Source: Scolanthus callimorphus | Lineage: Eukaryota; Cnidaria; Anthozoa; Actiniaria; Edwardsiidae | Length of the DNA stretch: 64,000 bases | Assembly (NCBI GenBank): GCA_033964015.1 | Contig: JAWWUD010000111.1 | Location: forward strand, 124,001 to 188,000 | Direction: 5' to 3' | Shown: positions 22,099 through 32,061 of the stretch, piece by piece | Numbering within the stretch: the first letter of the stretch is position 1 | Layout: the number at the start of each line of letters is the position of its first letter | The notes under the pieces: generated by a model | Told to the model about the DNA's origin: nothing | The model's database searches: none | Seen by the model: the letters and a program-made list of their open reading frames with translations, nothing else | Translations under genes and position numbers: made by a program

Positions 22099-22641
22099 CA
22101 GTCGAAGCTCTCGTAAGCGACCACCTCGGGAACGGAAAAATGCGGTCGTTAACGGAGCTGGTCGCTTACGAGAACGGCTCTCGTAAGCGACCACCAAGTG
22201 GCTTCCTACTTGAACAATAGGTATTGGTCGCTTACGAGAGCTTAGTACAATAAATCTAGAAAATATCATGTGATACTAATGCTTAAAATAGTTTGATTTA
22301 ATTCCCGACTTTAATTAAGAATAGACAACCGCAAATATGTACATAGAAAATAGCATTTCATCGGTGCAGCTTGTATCAGTTTAGATATTTATGAGGTGAT
22401 GACTGATGTTTTAAAGACAAAAAAGTACTGTGGTCGCTTACGAGAGCTTAAAAACAAATAAAAATCTCTGTTGGTGATTTGAAATTGTGGTCGCTAACGG
22501 AGCTGGTCGCATCGATAAGGCGGTCGCTTACGAGAGCTTGAAGTAACAGAGTTTATGCGACATTTCAAACGGGGTTTCGGGAAAATGGTCGTTATGGGAG
22601 CTGGTCGCTTACGAGAGCGGTCGCACAGAGAGCTTCGACTG
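22099..22641. mobile_element. pogo/Tigger-like MITE with iterated GTCGCTTACGAGAGC motif
   Basis: Ends CAGTCGAAGCTCTCG (22099) and GCTTCGACTG (ending 22641), flanked by TA on both sides (22097-22098, 22642-22643). The motif GGTCGCTTACGAGAGCTT or its complement recurs about seven times inside. TA duplication and a CAGTCGAA-type terminus fit pogo/Tigger elements (inference). Confidence 0.7.
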
Positions 22642-22653
22642 TATTTAACAATT

Positions 22654-22851
22654 CAGGGGCGTAGCCAGGGGGGCCAGGGGGGGGGGGCGCCCCCCCTGAG
22701 ACAGAAGGTCCCCCCCCTTTCTCGGGAGATTTCCCATACATTTACTGTATTTGCTGGAGGAAATTTGAACATTTTCGTCCCATGTTTTCACTATCCGCCC
22801 CCCCCCCCCCCCTCCCCTCCCCTCCTTCAGAAATTCCTGGCTACGCCACTG
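22654..22851. mobile_element. hAT-type MITE, CAGGGGCGTAGCCAGG ends
   Basis: Left end CAGGGGCGTAGCCAGG, right end CCTGGCTACGCCACTG, flanked by CAATT on both sides (5 bp). Same family as 14204-14533. Long G and C tracts lie inside each end. Confidence 0.7.
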
Positions 22852-22852
22852 C

Positions 22853-23366
22853 AATTAGACCTCGAGGCCGAATGTGCTATGATGAATATAGCCTCCTCCG
22901 CAGGCATCTCCGTGTGATTTCCGTGTGCTTTGCATCGTTTTGCATCGCTTCGTTGGCGGTTTTGGCAGAGCGGAACCTGAGAACGAGTTCAAACCCTTTC
23001 ACGGCCCTTTCACGATCACACCACCGGAAGTCCAACCAAGCGCGTCGAAGAAGGCTCGAAATAGGTGTTTCAAAACACAACGAGACGCCTGCGGAGGAGG
23101 CTATGATGAATAGACCATGAGGCCCAAGGCAGAATGGTCTATTGATATCATAGCACATGAGGACGAGAGGTCTAATTGCTTTAGTATAAACCAACTAGTT
23201 GGTCGGTTTTGGTAATGAATTCGATAATTTTATGTTGAAAAAATCAAGTTTTCTTGCAAAGAAAGGTGGTGGTTTTGCCAGGTACGGTCTATCACTAATA
23301 GACCATTAGTAGCTCAGCCAATCAGAATGCAGGATTTGTAATAGACCATTAGTTGGTTTATACTAA
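22853..23366. mobile_element. MITE family B, copy 1 (interrupted)
   Basis: Starts AATTAGACCTCGAGGCCGAA and ends TAGTTGGTTTATACTAA. It contains two nested palindromic modules, the first around GGTCTATTGATATCATAGCA and the second from TTAGTATAAACCAACTAGTT to the right end. The same structure without the insertion is at 27952-28240, which serves as an empty-site control. Confidence 0.75.
22889..23103. mobile_element. Mutator-like MITE inserted into MITE family B copy 1
   Basis: 215 bp with inverted ends TAGCCTCCTCCGCAGGC. A 9 bp target duplication TGATGAATA lies at 22880-22888 and 23104-23112. The uninterrupted family B copy at 27.95 kb has one TGATGAATA at this point, confirming the insertion. 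A 9 bp duplication points to the Mutator-like superfamily. Confidence 0.8.
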
Positions 23367-23920
23367 TTTCCTTTATATCTCGGTCCGAGCCATCCACCCG
23401 TTGAGAAGTGGCGAATAGCTCAATCTGCAGAGGGCCGGGGAAAACAAATCAAACCGGGTCGACCGAGGTTCGACTCCCGGTATCGGCTATTTTTTTCTTT
23501 TTCTCCCTTCAATTTTTTTTTCTAGCATTATTGAATCAACATAAGAAAGTAAGCCACTTAAAACTGCAAAACAATTGCAAAAATAAATAAATAAATTTGC
23601 GATTCACAAAGACCGAATTGATCGATTGCCTTGCGAAGTTGGTTTATACTAATTTCCTTTATATCTCGGTCCGAGCCATCCACCCGTTGAGAAGTGGCGA
23701 ATAGCTCAATCTGCAGAGGGCCGGGGAAAACAAATCAAACCGGGTCGACCGAGGTTCGACTCCCGGTATCGGCTATTTTTTTCTTTTTCTCCCTTCATTT
23801 TTTTTCTAGCATTATTGAATCAACATAAGAAAGTAAGCCACTTAAAACTGCAAAACAATTGCAAAAATAAATAAATAAATTTGCGATTCACAAAGACCGA
23901 ATTGATCGATTGCCTTGCGA
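23351..23920 (+). repeat. tandem duplication of a 285 bp unit containing a tRNA-like pol III cassette
   Basis: Units 23351-23636 and 23637-23920 are almost identical (difference seen: length of a T run). Each carries an A-box-like TAGCTCAATCTGCAGAGG (23416, 23702), a perfect B box GGTTCGACTCC (23467-23477, 23753-23763), a T-run terminator just after TATCGGCTA, and an AAATAAATAAATAAA tail. This is a tRNA-derived SINE or tRNA pseudogene in tandem. The first unit begins at the right end of MITE family B copy 1. Confidence 0.7.
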
Positions 23921-24317
23921 ACTGTGCGAAGTCCGATCACGCCAACGAAGCCCCAAGCAAGTTTCTGAGAGGGCAGAAGTTGGGTGATTTCTATCCCACT
24001 GTTGTGTGAGTAATGTCGAATATTGTGTTCAACACTTCAGTGAGCTTTAATAACTTCAAATTATTGTAAAGAAGCCGCAAAGTGAAGTTGGCTACTGCGA
24101 GAGACAGTAAGGACAGTAAGCTTTTCTCGAGTTTGGAGAATACATCGACTCATTGGCAAATCCATTAGCATCTAAACAACAATGTTGGATGAATAACAGC
24201 CTCGATTTTCGCCTTGAGGAAAGCGAAGACGAGTCTCAAAACACAGTGAACTTGCGTGACACGAAGAGCTGGGACAGCTATATATCTACTTTTTTACTAG
24301 TGCTTACGTCATCAAAG

Positions 24318-24385
24318 TCCCCGTGGCGCAGTTGGTTAGCGCGTGACTCGCCGAATCTCTTGAAGTTAAGGCGTTCCGGCGAGGT
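24318..24385 (+). other. tRNA-like fragment (5' half)
   Basis: CCCCGTGGCGCAGTTGGTTA at 24319-24338 is a good tRNA D-arm/A-box. The expected T-arm GGTTCGA is missing downstream, so this is a truncated tRNA or the head of a SINE rather than a working tRNA gene. Confidence 0.45.
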
Positions 24386-25200
24386 TAGTAGTTGGATGGG
24401 TTGCCAGTTGGCTATTAGTAATCAACCATGAGGTGGGGAGGGGTGGGGAGATATACCGAGGAGGGGAGAGTTGATGTCAAAAGTAGCCAGGGGGGCGTAT
24501 GATCAAGGGTTCAAAGGTCGTTGCCTGGACTTGAAAAGCAGTAAAATCAGTGGCAACCGCCACGCAACCGCCACTCCCCCCTGTCTCTTGCAAAGTCATA
24601 AAAGTCAACTGGAAAGGGTCCTATTCCAAACACACTGCAGCACGCACATGAAACAAGCACTAATAACTAATAAGCAGGGAGGGGAGGGTTGTTAGTTATA
24701 CTAACGGTGAACTTCATGGAGAACCATCTATTGAACCGGAAATGGATACATACACAGTCCGAGGGTGACGACTAAGAAGCAATTTGCATACTGCAAATAG
24801 CTTCAAAAATGCAAAATATCTTAAAAGAGACTACAATGGTAAAACCTGAGAGTAACTAACAAGGTTTTTAATTTACAATTTTACTACTTTTTAATTATTA
24901 ACTAAAATTAATTTTAACTGACTACCGACAAATTACCGAAATTTTAACTGACTACCGACAAATTACTGAAATTTTAACTGACTACCGACATGCGGACCCC
25001 CCCATCCAGACCCTGTTATTCAGCACATTGATGCACTGCCCAAATAAATATGGTCATTGGAACGCCAATAGCTGTCTTCTGTACATGACAGCTATCCTGC
25101 GATATCCGTCTCTGAGGAAAATATGATGTTTTGAGCTCGTAAATAATACACAAAAGTCATTTTTTTTCGGGGTTTTTTGTGCTATCGATGTGCTGAATAA

Positions 25201-25320
25201 TAAAACCATTATCCTGCTCGATTTTGCAGAATATCGTCTGATTTTAGCCAACTCGGGACTTCGTCCCTCGTCGGCTAAGTATCAGACGATATTCTGCGCA
25301 ATCTCGCAGGATAATGGTTA
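25201..25320. mobile_element. foldback MITE, 120 bp
   Basis: Arms TAAAACCATTATCCTGCTCG...CAGAATATCGTCTGA pair with TCAGACGATATTCTG...GCAGGATAATGGTTA at the other end. Nearly all of it is self-complementary. Confidence 0.7.
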
Positions 25321-25504
25321 AATATTTGCAGGCAAGTGTAAATTTGTAGAACATAAGTCGCATCAGCTTCTTGTTTTTGGTGAATCTTTAACTTTATAAT
25401 TCATTACCCACAATACTTAATAACGTGCCTAATCCATTCCTGTTGCTTTTTATACCGGTGACGTTTAACGGAAACTATTCGTATTGTATGTTTGATTTCT
25501 AATA

Positions 25505-26825
25505 CAGTAATAAAAACCCGCGTATAAGAACCTAGATTTTAGCCTAAATTGGTTCTTATAGGTTCTCATTGAAAGGGGGTAGTGTATAAGATCATAAAAA
25601 ATACCAACACAGATTATTTTGTGTATCTTTTAATTAAGCCTCCTTTGTCGTTTATTTCTGTCCGTTGCATAGACAATGCCCTTGATCAGCACTAAAATTC
25701 GCGTGTACATTGCGATTAAATACATTTATTTGGCTAAGCGCGACAAACAGTGTAGCTACTAACACATGGCTGAATCTGGGAAACTCGATCCATGTATGGT
25801 TGAAGTATAAGAAAAAACATTCTCATTCAAAAAAACGTCACTCTATTGTCGTGTCTTGTGCTGTTATGATCATGAGGGAGGCTAGAAGACCTGGTGGGTC
25901 ACTTAACGGCCACGAATGCCGAGAAGGTATGGATTTTGTACCAGCCATCTTTGTAGCCTCCCCATCCCATGTGGAGGTAGAAGGACTGCTGAATCAGAGT
26001 CTTCGTCTCACAACCCCACCTCCCACACTTCCTATACCTCTTGGATCGCTCCGCGTACTTGGTGGCGACCGAGTAGTGCTGCGCTTTCTCATTCGTCCCG
26101 AGCCGCACCCAGAGACCCACTTCGGCTGGATGTCCAGACTTGATGGCTGACATGGCTTTGTTACGGATCCACGCTTCTGGTGACCCAGTGCACGAACGCG
26201 AGGTGGTGTAGGAAGAAATCCTCGCATTCCCCCCCTGTCTGGCTTTGTAAAACCCTTCAATTCGTTTCATGCCCCTGGGCGTGGTCGCACCCCCTCCGAA
26301 GAGACAGAAGGTCTTCAACTTCTTTCTGATGTCCAAAATGTACTTCTTGACTTCGGGAGTAAAAGCTTTGGGAGCTTCACAGTGAGGGCTACAATAAAGG
26401 CCATCTCTGCATCGGAAAAGGTTATTGTTGTATCCGTAACTCGGGTTATTGCTGTCGTAATACCCTAGCACCATAGCCCAGGCCCGGACCCGACGTGACA
26501 TTTAAAGCCGCTAGCAAAAAAATGGTTATAGGTGGGAAACAGCGACTCTTCGGGAACTACCGAAATCCTCCAAGGGTCCATCTTGTTCCTCTTTTGTCGA
26601 GCTTGTGGCGCTTGAGTGGTACTTCTGTGTTGGAATCGACTGCGGAGGTCTAGAATCCTCCAGAGCAGGGGAGTCCTTTGGCTGTTCAGGGGTTCTTATC
26701 TCAATTCAGCAGTTTCTACCTTTTAGTCTTAACAGGTTCTTGTGTGTGGGGGGGGGGGGGGGGGGGGGGAGTGCTTAGCTTAAAAGATTCTAAAACCCAG
26801 GTTCTTATACGCGGGTTTTTTACTG
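25505..26825. mobile_element. TIR element (CAGTAATAAAAACCCGCG ends) carrying a gene fragment
   Basis: Left end CAGTAATAAAAACCCGCGTA with TA before it (25503-25504); right end is the complement of CAGTAAAAAACCCGCGTATA with TA after it (26826-26827). Both ends continue into AAGAACCT. The same ends, without cargo, form the 149 bp element at 62080-62228. The interior holds a broken peptidase-family gene copy on the minus strand (25899-26690) and a 22-base G tract at about 26749-26770. Confidence 0.7.
25899..26690 (-). pseudogene. broken copy of the C10/C39-like peptidase gene inside a TIR element
   Basis: The 200-codon frame 25899-26501 is clearly homologous to the peptidase family at 47-62 kb: AWAMVLGYYD, KKYILDIRKKLKTFCLFGGG, GFYKARQGGNARISSYT, QHYSVATKY and SFYLHMGWGGYKDGWY all have counterparts. 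Upstream (to about 26690) propeptide-like sequence continues in other frames, interrupted by a stop and by a frame change next to the active site. In the stretch equivalent to GCGPVAWAM, the Cys codon TGC reads TCC (Ser). No signal peptide is found. The ancestor thus had the same propeptide-plus-catalytic layout without introns in this part. It is more diverged than the three copies at 47-62 kb and carries AAG then TGA at its end. Confidence 0.8.
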
Positions 26826-27360
26826 TATACGAACTGTATTCGTTTTGCTAATTCTGTGCTAGAAAACCTACTCTTTTTTTAGGAATTGTCTGGAATAGCT
26901 CTCTGATGGGGGTGGAAATTATGCTATTTTCTTACTTCCCTTCATATCAAACTTAGTATACTGTCATTAAATAAATGAGTGCGCCCAATGAGCTCATCTC
27001 ACAATTCGTTGCATATGATATTCATCCCAAAGTTACATGTTAGTAATATACAAGAACTAGATAAAATAAAAAGACATTTTGCCTGCCCTTCCAGTTTTAC
27101 AATCAACCTTGCATACTGCATAACCTCTTAGAATAGGAAAAATATTTGTTTTGTATTATTATGCTAAAATTATGCTGAAAATTTGGCCATTAATGCAGCA
27201 TTATGCTTGATGCTCTGACTATGCCATTATGCTTATTAAAATTATGCCGGCATAATGTGTCTGACCCTACTCCCCTGCAACTTGAATATTCTTTTATTCA
27301 CCATCGTTGCGTTGCGCCGATTTGGCCTATGTGTATCCCAAGTTTTCGCCGTTTCCGAGT

Positions 27361-27505
27361 CATAGGCGGCGGAGTCATCCATACATTATGTTCGAGCGCC
27401 CCCGCTTTTCGTCAAATTTTCATACATTTACTGTATTTTGTGCTTTCACTCTTGCCATACATCCTGCTGCACCCCCACTTTCTATGGTCCTGCGCCGCCT
27501 ATATT
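27361..27505. mobile_element. MITE family C, copy 1
   Basis: CATAGGCGGCGGAG... to ...GGTCCTGCGCCGCCTAT, with an inner segment TTTTCGTCAAATTTTCATAC that is shared with 63075-63233. CGAGT occurs on both sides. No coding capacity. Confidence 0.6.
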
Positions 27506-27689
27506 CGAGTCGATACGGTTTCAAGGCGTTGCTCGAATAATGCTCTTTTGATCTCTCTCGGGGACTCCTGGGCGGATGCAAAACACACAAATACAAACGA
27601 GAACCTGCCGCACAGTGTGGATGGTACTACATATTACTTACACTTAAAAATAGCTTCTGCTTTGTTTCAAACGTAACGTGAAATTTTGA

Positions 27690-27757
27690 GCTCCGTCGGA
27701 CCCCCCCCCCCCCCCCCCCCCCCGTCATTTTTATATGTGAGTACCCCCTGGGCATGT
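27690..27757. mobile_element. fragment of the 8743-9094 element type
   Basis: AGCTCCGTCGGACC followed by a run of about 25 C, then GTCATTTTTATATGTGAGTA and CCCCCTGGGCATG. These are the same phrases as the right half of the hAT-like element at 8743-9094, but only one end is present. Confidence 0.5.
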
Positions 27758-27951
27758 GCCCTACTGTACAAATTTGAGGATTACGAAGTCTACTTCATTA
27801 CATTCATTTATCGTCGAGATCTTTCAGTAGCAACCGATGATTGTGTCTGTGCGAGGAACTCGTTTCTGTTTTACTGAAATGTTCCCGCCAAGAAATTCCC
27901 GCCATTTTGGCGCGCGCGCTTACGACACAGGAAGCCCGCTGACTAATTAAC

Positions 27952-28240
27952 AATTAGACCTCGAGGCCGAATGTGCTATGATGAATAGACCATGAGGCCG
28001 AAGGCCGAATGGTCTATTGATATCATAGCACATGAGGACGAGAGGTCTAATTGTTTTAGTATAAACCAACTAGTTGGTCGGTTTTGGCAATGAATAGCAT
28101 TAATTTATGTTGAAAAAATCAAGTTTTATTGCAAAGAAAGGTGGTGGCTTTGCCAGGTACGGTCTATCACTGATAGACCATTAGTAGCTCAGCCAATCAG
28201 ATGCAGGATTTGTAATAGACCATTAGTTGGTTTATACTAA
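27952..28240. mobile_element. MITE family B, copy 2 (uninterrupted)
   Basis: AATTAGACCTCGAGGCCGAA at the left, TTAGTTGGTTTATACTAA at the right. Same two palindromic modules as 22853-23366 but without the 215 bp insertion. Confidence 0.75.
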
Positions 28241-30154
28241 TAGCTATTTTGCTGAGAGCAACGAATTAGTGACTTCTTTCCATTTCTTGTCTGTGGAAAA
28301 ATTTGTGATTTAAATATCACGTCTATTTTCATTGAAAATAGATGAACAAATATGGAATTTGGCTTTGAATTTGCCCTTCTGTCTCAGATTATCCAGGTCT
28401 TTCTAAAGACTTGGTTTCTGGTCAAGACGCTTTTACTTGTTTAGCCGGCTTGGTTAAAGCTTCGAGGACTCGTTTGGGTGGGTTCAAGGGAGAAATTGAA
28501 CCAGAATCACGCGAGCATAATGGTCCGACACAAGCATAATTTTCGGCAGTTATTAGGGTGACGCTAAAAAGCATAAGGGTCAAATTTCCTAGCATATATA
28601 ATGTGTCTGACCCTACAGTTTTTTTTTCTCTCGCAACGTTGCGAAAAATAGAATCTATCTACTTTTTTCTGCAACTCGCAATATTTTTTTGCGTTGCTCG
28701 GGGTATCGCGCAATTTTCAAAGCAACTGACTTTTAGTCAGTTCAATTTTTACAGCAACTTAATTTTCAATCACAATCTTCGGCGCGTGTTGCACGTGTAA
28801 ATAGCTAGACACCTCGCGTGTTTTTTTAAGCACGTGGATTTTATAAAGATCATGATCTTCACACGATTGCAAAAGACCCTTCTTCAGACAATTATGAAAT
28901 CAAAACAGCAATAAAGCATTATGATAGCATAACAGGTCACGTCTTACATGTTAGTCATAGTCGTAGTCCAACGTTTGACAACATGGATAGAACGTGCATC
29001 CGAGCATTGTTAGACAATTGTTACACTCTACAGCACTGTTTTCCCATTGTTAGGCCGAGTCCAAGAGGTCATCATAGCATTAAAACGATCGGCGAAGAGA
29101 CAAGCGAGATTTTGCTCGTCTCGTCCAAAAACTCGCTCGTCGTTCTTCGCTTTCCTGTTTCTCTCTTCCCTAAAGCTCCACGGGCGGGAACGCTTGTCGC
29201 AGGCTTGGGTTCGTTTTGTTGCGCGATGGATGAGCGAGAGATTCAAAATAAGAAAGTGAAACACGCTTGTTCCATCCCGAGAATGTTTTTCTTTAGTCAA
29301 CCTGTCTCGACACGAATTGCCTGATTCACGCGCTGCAGATTCCACTAGTTAGTTGCAAAAATGTTACTTAAGAAGAGTGTTGAAAAATGTCCCGTCACAA
29401 CGCAATACCTCGATCGTATCAAGTTGCAACATTCGCTTCTTTTGTTGATATATTTTCATTGCTTCCGCCCTGATTTCCGCTATTTCTAGTGATCCCTAAA
29501 ACTTCCGTAAAAGCTGACTCGGCTTGAGGCTATTCTACAAATAGATGTTTTTGTTCAAAGGTTCATTGATTCATTTGTTAGCGTGGACGGTAATACTAGC
29601 CGGATCAAAGTTTTCGGCTACTGTTTTGCTTTCGGATCTAGCAAGGAGGTTAGATCTAGATAAATCTGAAAACCGAAATGAATTTTGAGCATTTTAATCC
29701 GATTTTTAATCAAAATAGTAAGGCACAATAGCTAAACACCACTTTCAAGAGCTTTTTGCATATGAACTGAAGGGGGTCGCTTTCGTCGCTTTCTGGTTTA
29801 CAATATGGGCATTGGCCCAATGGACGGCGCCTGAGATTGTTTTATTTTTATTTTTTTATTTTATTTTATTAGTTTCGCTTTGAGCAGCAGTACTTACAAA
29901 AATATAAACAATACACAAATAAGAGCAACTAAACAGGCAGGGGTGCCACAACAGCCAATTACTGTGGTCCCAGTTCAAAAGAGCGACGTTACAAAAAGGC
30001 TATAAAAACAAGATCAAAAACAACAACGAACACTTGTAGACAGGTTACGAGTTACATTACAGGACGGACAAACTGACTCCATGTTTTAGCGTCCTCTGCT
30101 CGGAGCAGATTGTGAACAATAGAGAGCTCCTTGAGAGAGCTCAAAACTTCGTAA
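28241..30154. other. gene-free stretch with repeat debris
   Basis: TGTGTCTGACCCTAC occurs at about 27258 and 28600, marking another dispersed repeat. At about 29840-30030 an A/T-rich tail (TTTATTTTTATTTTTTTATT) adjoins a stretch that looks like the 3' end of a non-LTR element on the minus strand, without an identifiable reverse transcriptase. No gene is supported. Confidence 0.4.
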
Positions 30155-30416
30155 TTTTCATTATTCTGCGAACTCTACACCGACCAACAAACCGCGGTTT
30201 GGCTCCCGTCAATCAAACGAGTGAACAACTCGGGGTGATTTCACGGAGGTTTGTTGGATCTTGTGAACTGTTAGGGGCTAGCAAGGCTTCAAAACACAAT
30301 TTGTCACTGTAAAATGCAATCTAAACTCAGAAAACATGCGTGGACTTGACTTAAAAGGATTGATTGACAGAAGCGCGTTCGGAAATGTCAAGTGGAAGTT
30401 CGCAGAATTATGAAAA
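30155..30416. mobile_element. MITE family A, copy 3
   Basis: TTTTCATTATTCTGCGAACT (left) and AGTTCGCAGAATTATGAAAA (right), with the core AAACCGCGGTTTGGC. 262 bp. AATT is palindromic across both borders, so the exact duplication cannot be defined. Confidence 0.8.
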
Positions 30417-31600
30417 TTGCAGTAAGCAGGGACAAATTCACTTCAGGCTATTGCAACTTTAGCAAATGTTTACAGTCGGATTTCAGTGAGTTTATTATGA
30501 TTTTTGTCATTTATTGTCATTAATTACTAGTGCGCTACAGTCAGATCAAACTTGGTGCAGGGACGAACTTGTGTTCAGTTCTTATTCATCATGATTCTAC
30601 TAAACAAAAGAAGCTTTGTGACGCAACTTGTGAACAATACACAGGTTCTTACAACGGGGTAGAGCCTAATTTTGTTAACTTTTTTCAAAACCACGAACAA
30701 ACAACACTGATGAAATTTTGCCAGAACAACACAGAAACACATGTAACTGAAGTTCGTGCCACGAGACAAAACAATCGTGCAAGCTTGCAAGTTCGAGTTG
30801 CAAGTGTCACCAAATATCAATCATCTCCCCACTCGTGCTTTTTTCGTGGTATTGTCAATTGTAGTGAGATCCAAGGAGACGCGCTTGCATCATTGTAACG
30901 TCTTTGCGCGTTTCATTCTCTTCAGCAAAGGTCAAAAAGAAAGATCAATACGATTGGGAAATGAAAATAAAACCACACAATAGATTCAAATAGTGATAAT
31001 ACTGCATCTGAATTACAAATTACAATCCGTATGGATATTCGTTCAAGCTGTTATGAAAACTGATATCTCTACAACGAGTCGCCAAGAATGCTTGAAAATC
31101 CGCTGTGGCATGCGGGAACTTCGTGCACCCCACTGTTGTTGTGAACAGGATTATGGCAGCTTGAAAATAATGTAAAATCTCCAGCTTTGTTGTCTGACTT
31201 AATGATGCAATGGCAAATCTTTACGCAAAACGTTTGTAGGAATAATTTATAAGGCACATGATTTGGGTACGATATTGATAAACCAAAACACGGGACTTAT
31301 CCCGCCACCCCAGCAACTTTGTAGCCAGTCGACGGCTAGGCTGGCTTGTCACGAGTTTGTCACATAGAACTGTCATCGGAATGAATGAAAATTCCCCGCG
31401 CATTTTAGCGTATTCGAAGCATAATTTGACCATTGTGGCAAGAAAATGCTTCAAATTTGTTACAAATTATGAGAAAATTTAAGGAAAATTTTCCTAGAAT
31501 GTCCCGGCCCTTTCCTGCTCTAAATCACGTCTGTGATATCAAGTTTATTCCACTTCTCGTACCGTTTCCACTGGTTACATCATCTCCTTATGGCGCGTTT
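30417..31600. other. gene-free stretch upstream of the small gene
   Basis: An open frame of 122 codons (30530-30898) is present, but no family, signal peptide or splice context supports it. Nothing else is recognised. Confidence 0.35.
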
Positions 31601-31602
31601 TG

Positions 31603-31671
31603 ATTGGCTAAGAACCGGAATCTAATTATCTATGCGTGCAGGTTCAAAGGTTGCGTTGGCGGGTTTATATA
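31603..31671 (+). promoter_or_regulatory. core promoter of the 96-residue gene
   Basis: TTTATATA box at 31664-31671 about 100 bp before the ATG, with an inverted CCAAT box (ATTGG, 31603-31607) some 60 bp upstream of it. Spacing is normal for a pol II promoter. Predicted start near 31695. Confidence 0.55.
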
Positions 31672-31770
31672 CCACCAACGAACGATCTAAATTCAGAACC
31701 CGCCAGACCGGTAAAGGGAAACGTCGTGAAGCTTGTAGTAGCAGTTCTAACGAATATACTTGTGGAAAAG

Positions 31771-32061
31771 ATGTCTAATAACGCTGGATGTTTCAGTATA
31801 TTCAGACGCAAGAAGAACGCCAGCAAAGGGTGCTGCAGCTCAAACCCATCAATTTCCAACGATGCGATTCAGGACTCGATCGATTCCATCGATAGTATAC
31901 AGGGTACGAAGTGGAACACGCCTCCAAAACCTGGCCACAAGCGCGTAAGAACGATCTCTAGCATGTCTAAAGCATCGAACTTCTCTGGAATATCGACGGC
32001 ATCTAACATGAGCGAGAGAGACCAAATGTGGCTGCAAGCTTTTCGCTACGCGGGAAGATAG
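31771..32061 (+). CDS. small Ser-rich single-exon protein, function unknown
   Basis: Open frame of 96 residues from ATG 31771. It is preceded by a CCAAT/TATA promoter and followed by a roughly 610 bp AT-rich trailer with AATAAA at 32674-32679, so it looks like a real transcription unit. The protein starts with a short Cys/Phe and basic patch (IFRRKK), then CCSSN, an acidic DSIDSID repeat, and a Ser/Thr-rich C-terminal half with RTISSMSKASN (possible basophilic kinase sites), ending in QMWLQAFRYAGR. No signal peptide or membrane segment. The frame extends upstream to an ATG at 31636, but that lies before the TATA box. I do not recognise the family; the layout resembles small inducible regulators, which is only a guess. 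Confidence 0.6.
   Translation: MSNNAGCFSIFRRKKNASKGCCSSNPSISNDAIQDSIDSIDSIQGTKWNTPPKPGHKRVRTISSMSKASNFSGISTASNMSERDQMWLQAFRYAGR

Larger units (their letters stand above)
18983..25015. mobile_element. 6.0 kb hAT-like TIR unit with subterminal direct repeats, filled with nested elements
   Basis: Ends CAGGGTCTGGATGGGG (18983-18998) and its perfect complement (25000-25015), flanked by an exact 6 bp direct repeat TTATTC (18977-18982, 25016-25021). Just inside the left end are four copies of ACYGACTANCGACAA and inside the right end three copies of ACTGACTACCGACAA, all in the same orientation. No transposase was recognised. The interior is occupied by the elements listed separately at 19.6, 20.9, 21.7, 22.1, 22.65, 22.85 and 23.35 kb. 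The element at 43385-44424 has the same plan (CAGGGT end, 6 bp duplication, iterated subterminal motif). Confidence 0.65.

Noticed and set aside
24318..24385. Functional tRNA gene
   Set aside because: The D-arm is good but no T-arm GGTTCGA or closing acceptor stem follows.
27203..27676. 157-codon frame
   Set aside because: Runs through a family C MITE and flanking repeat; a chance frame.
30530..30898. 122-codon frame
   Set aside because: No known domain, signal peptide or promoter; cannot be supported.
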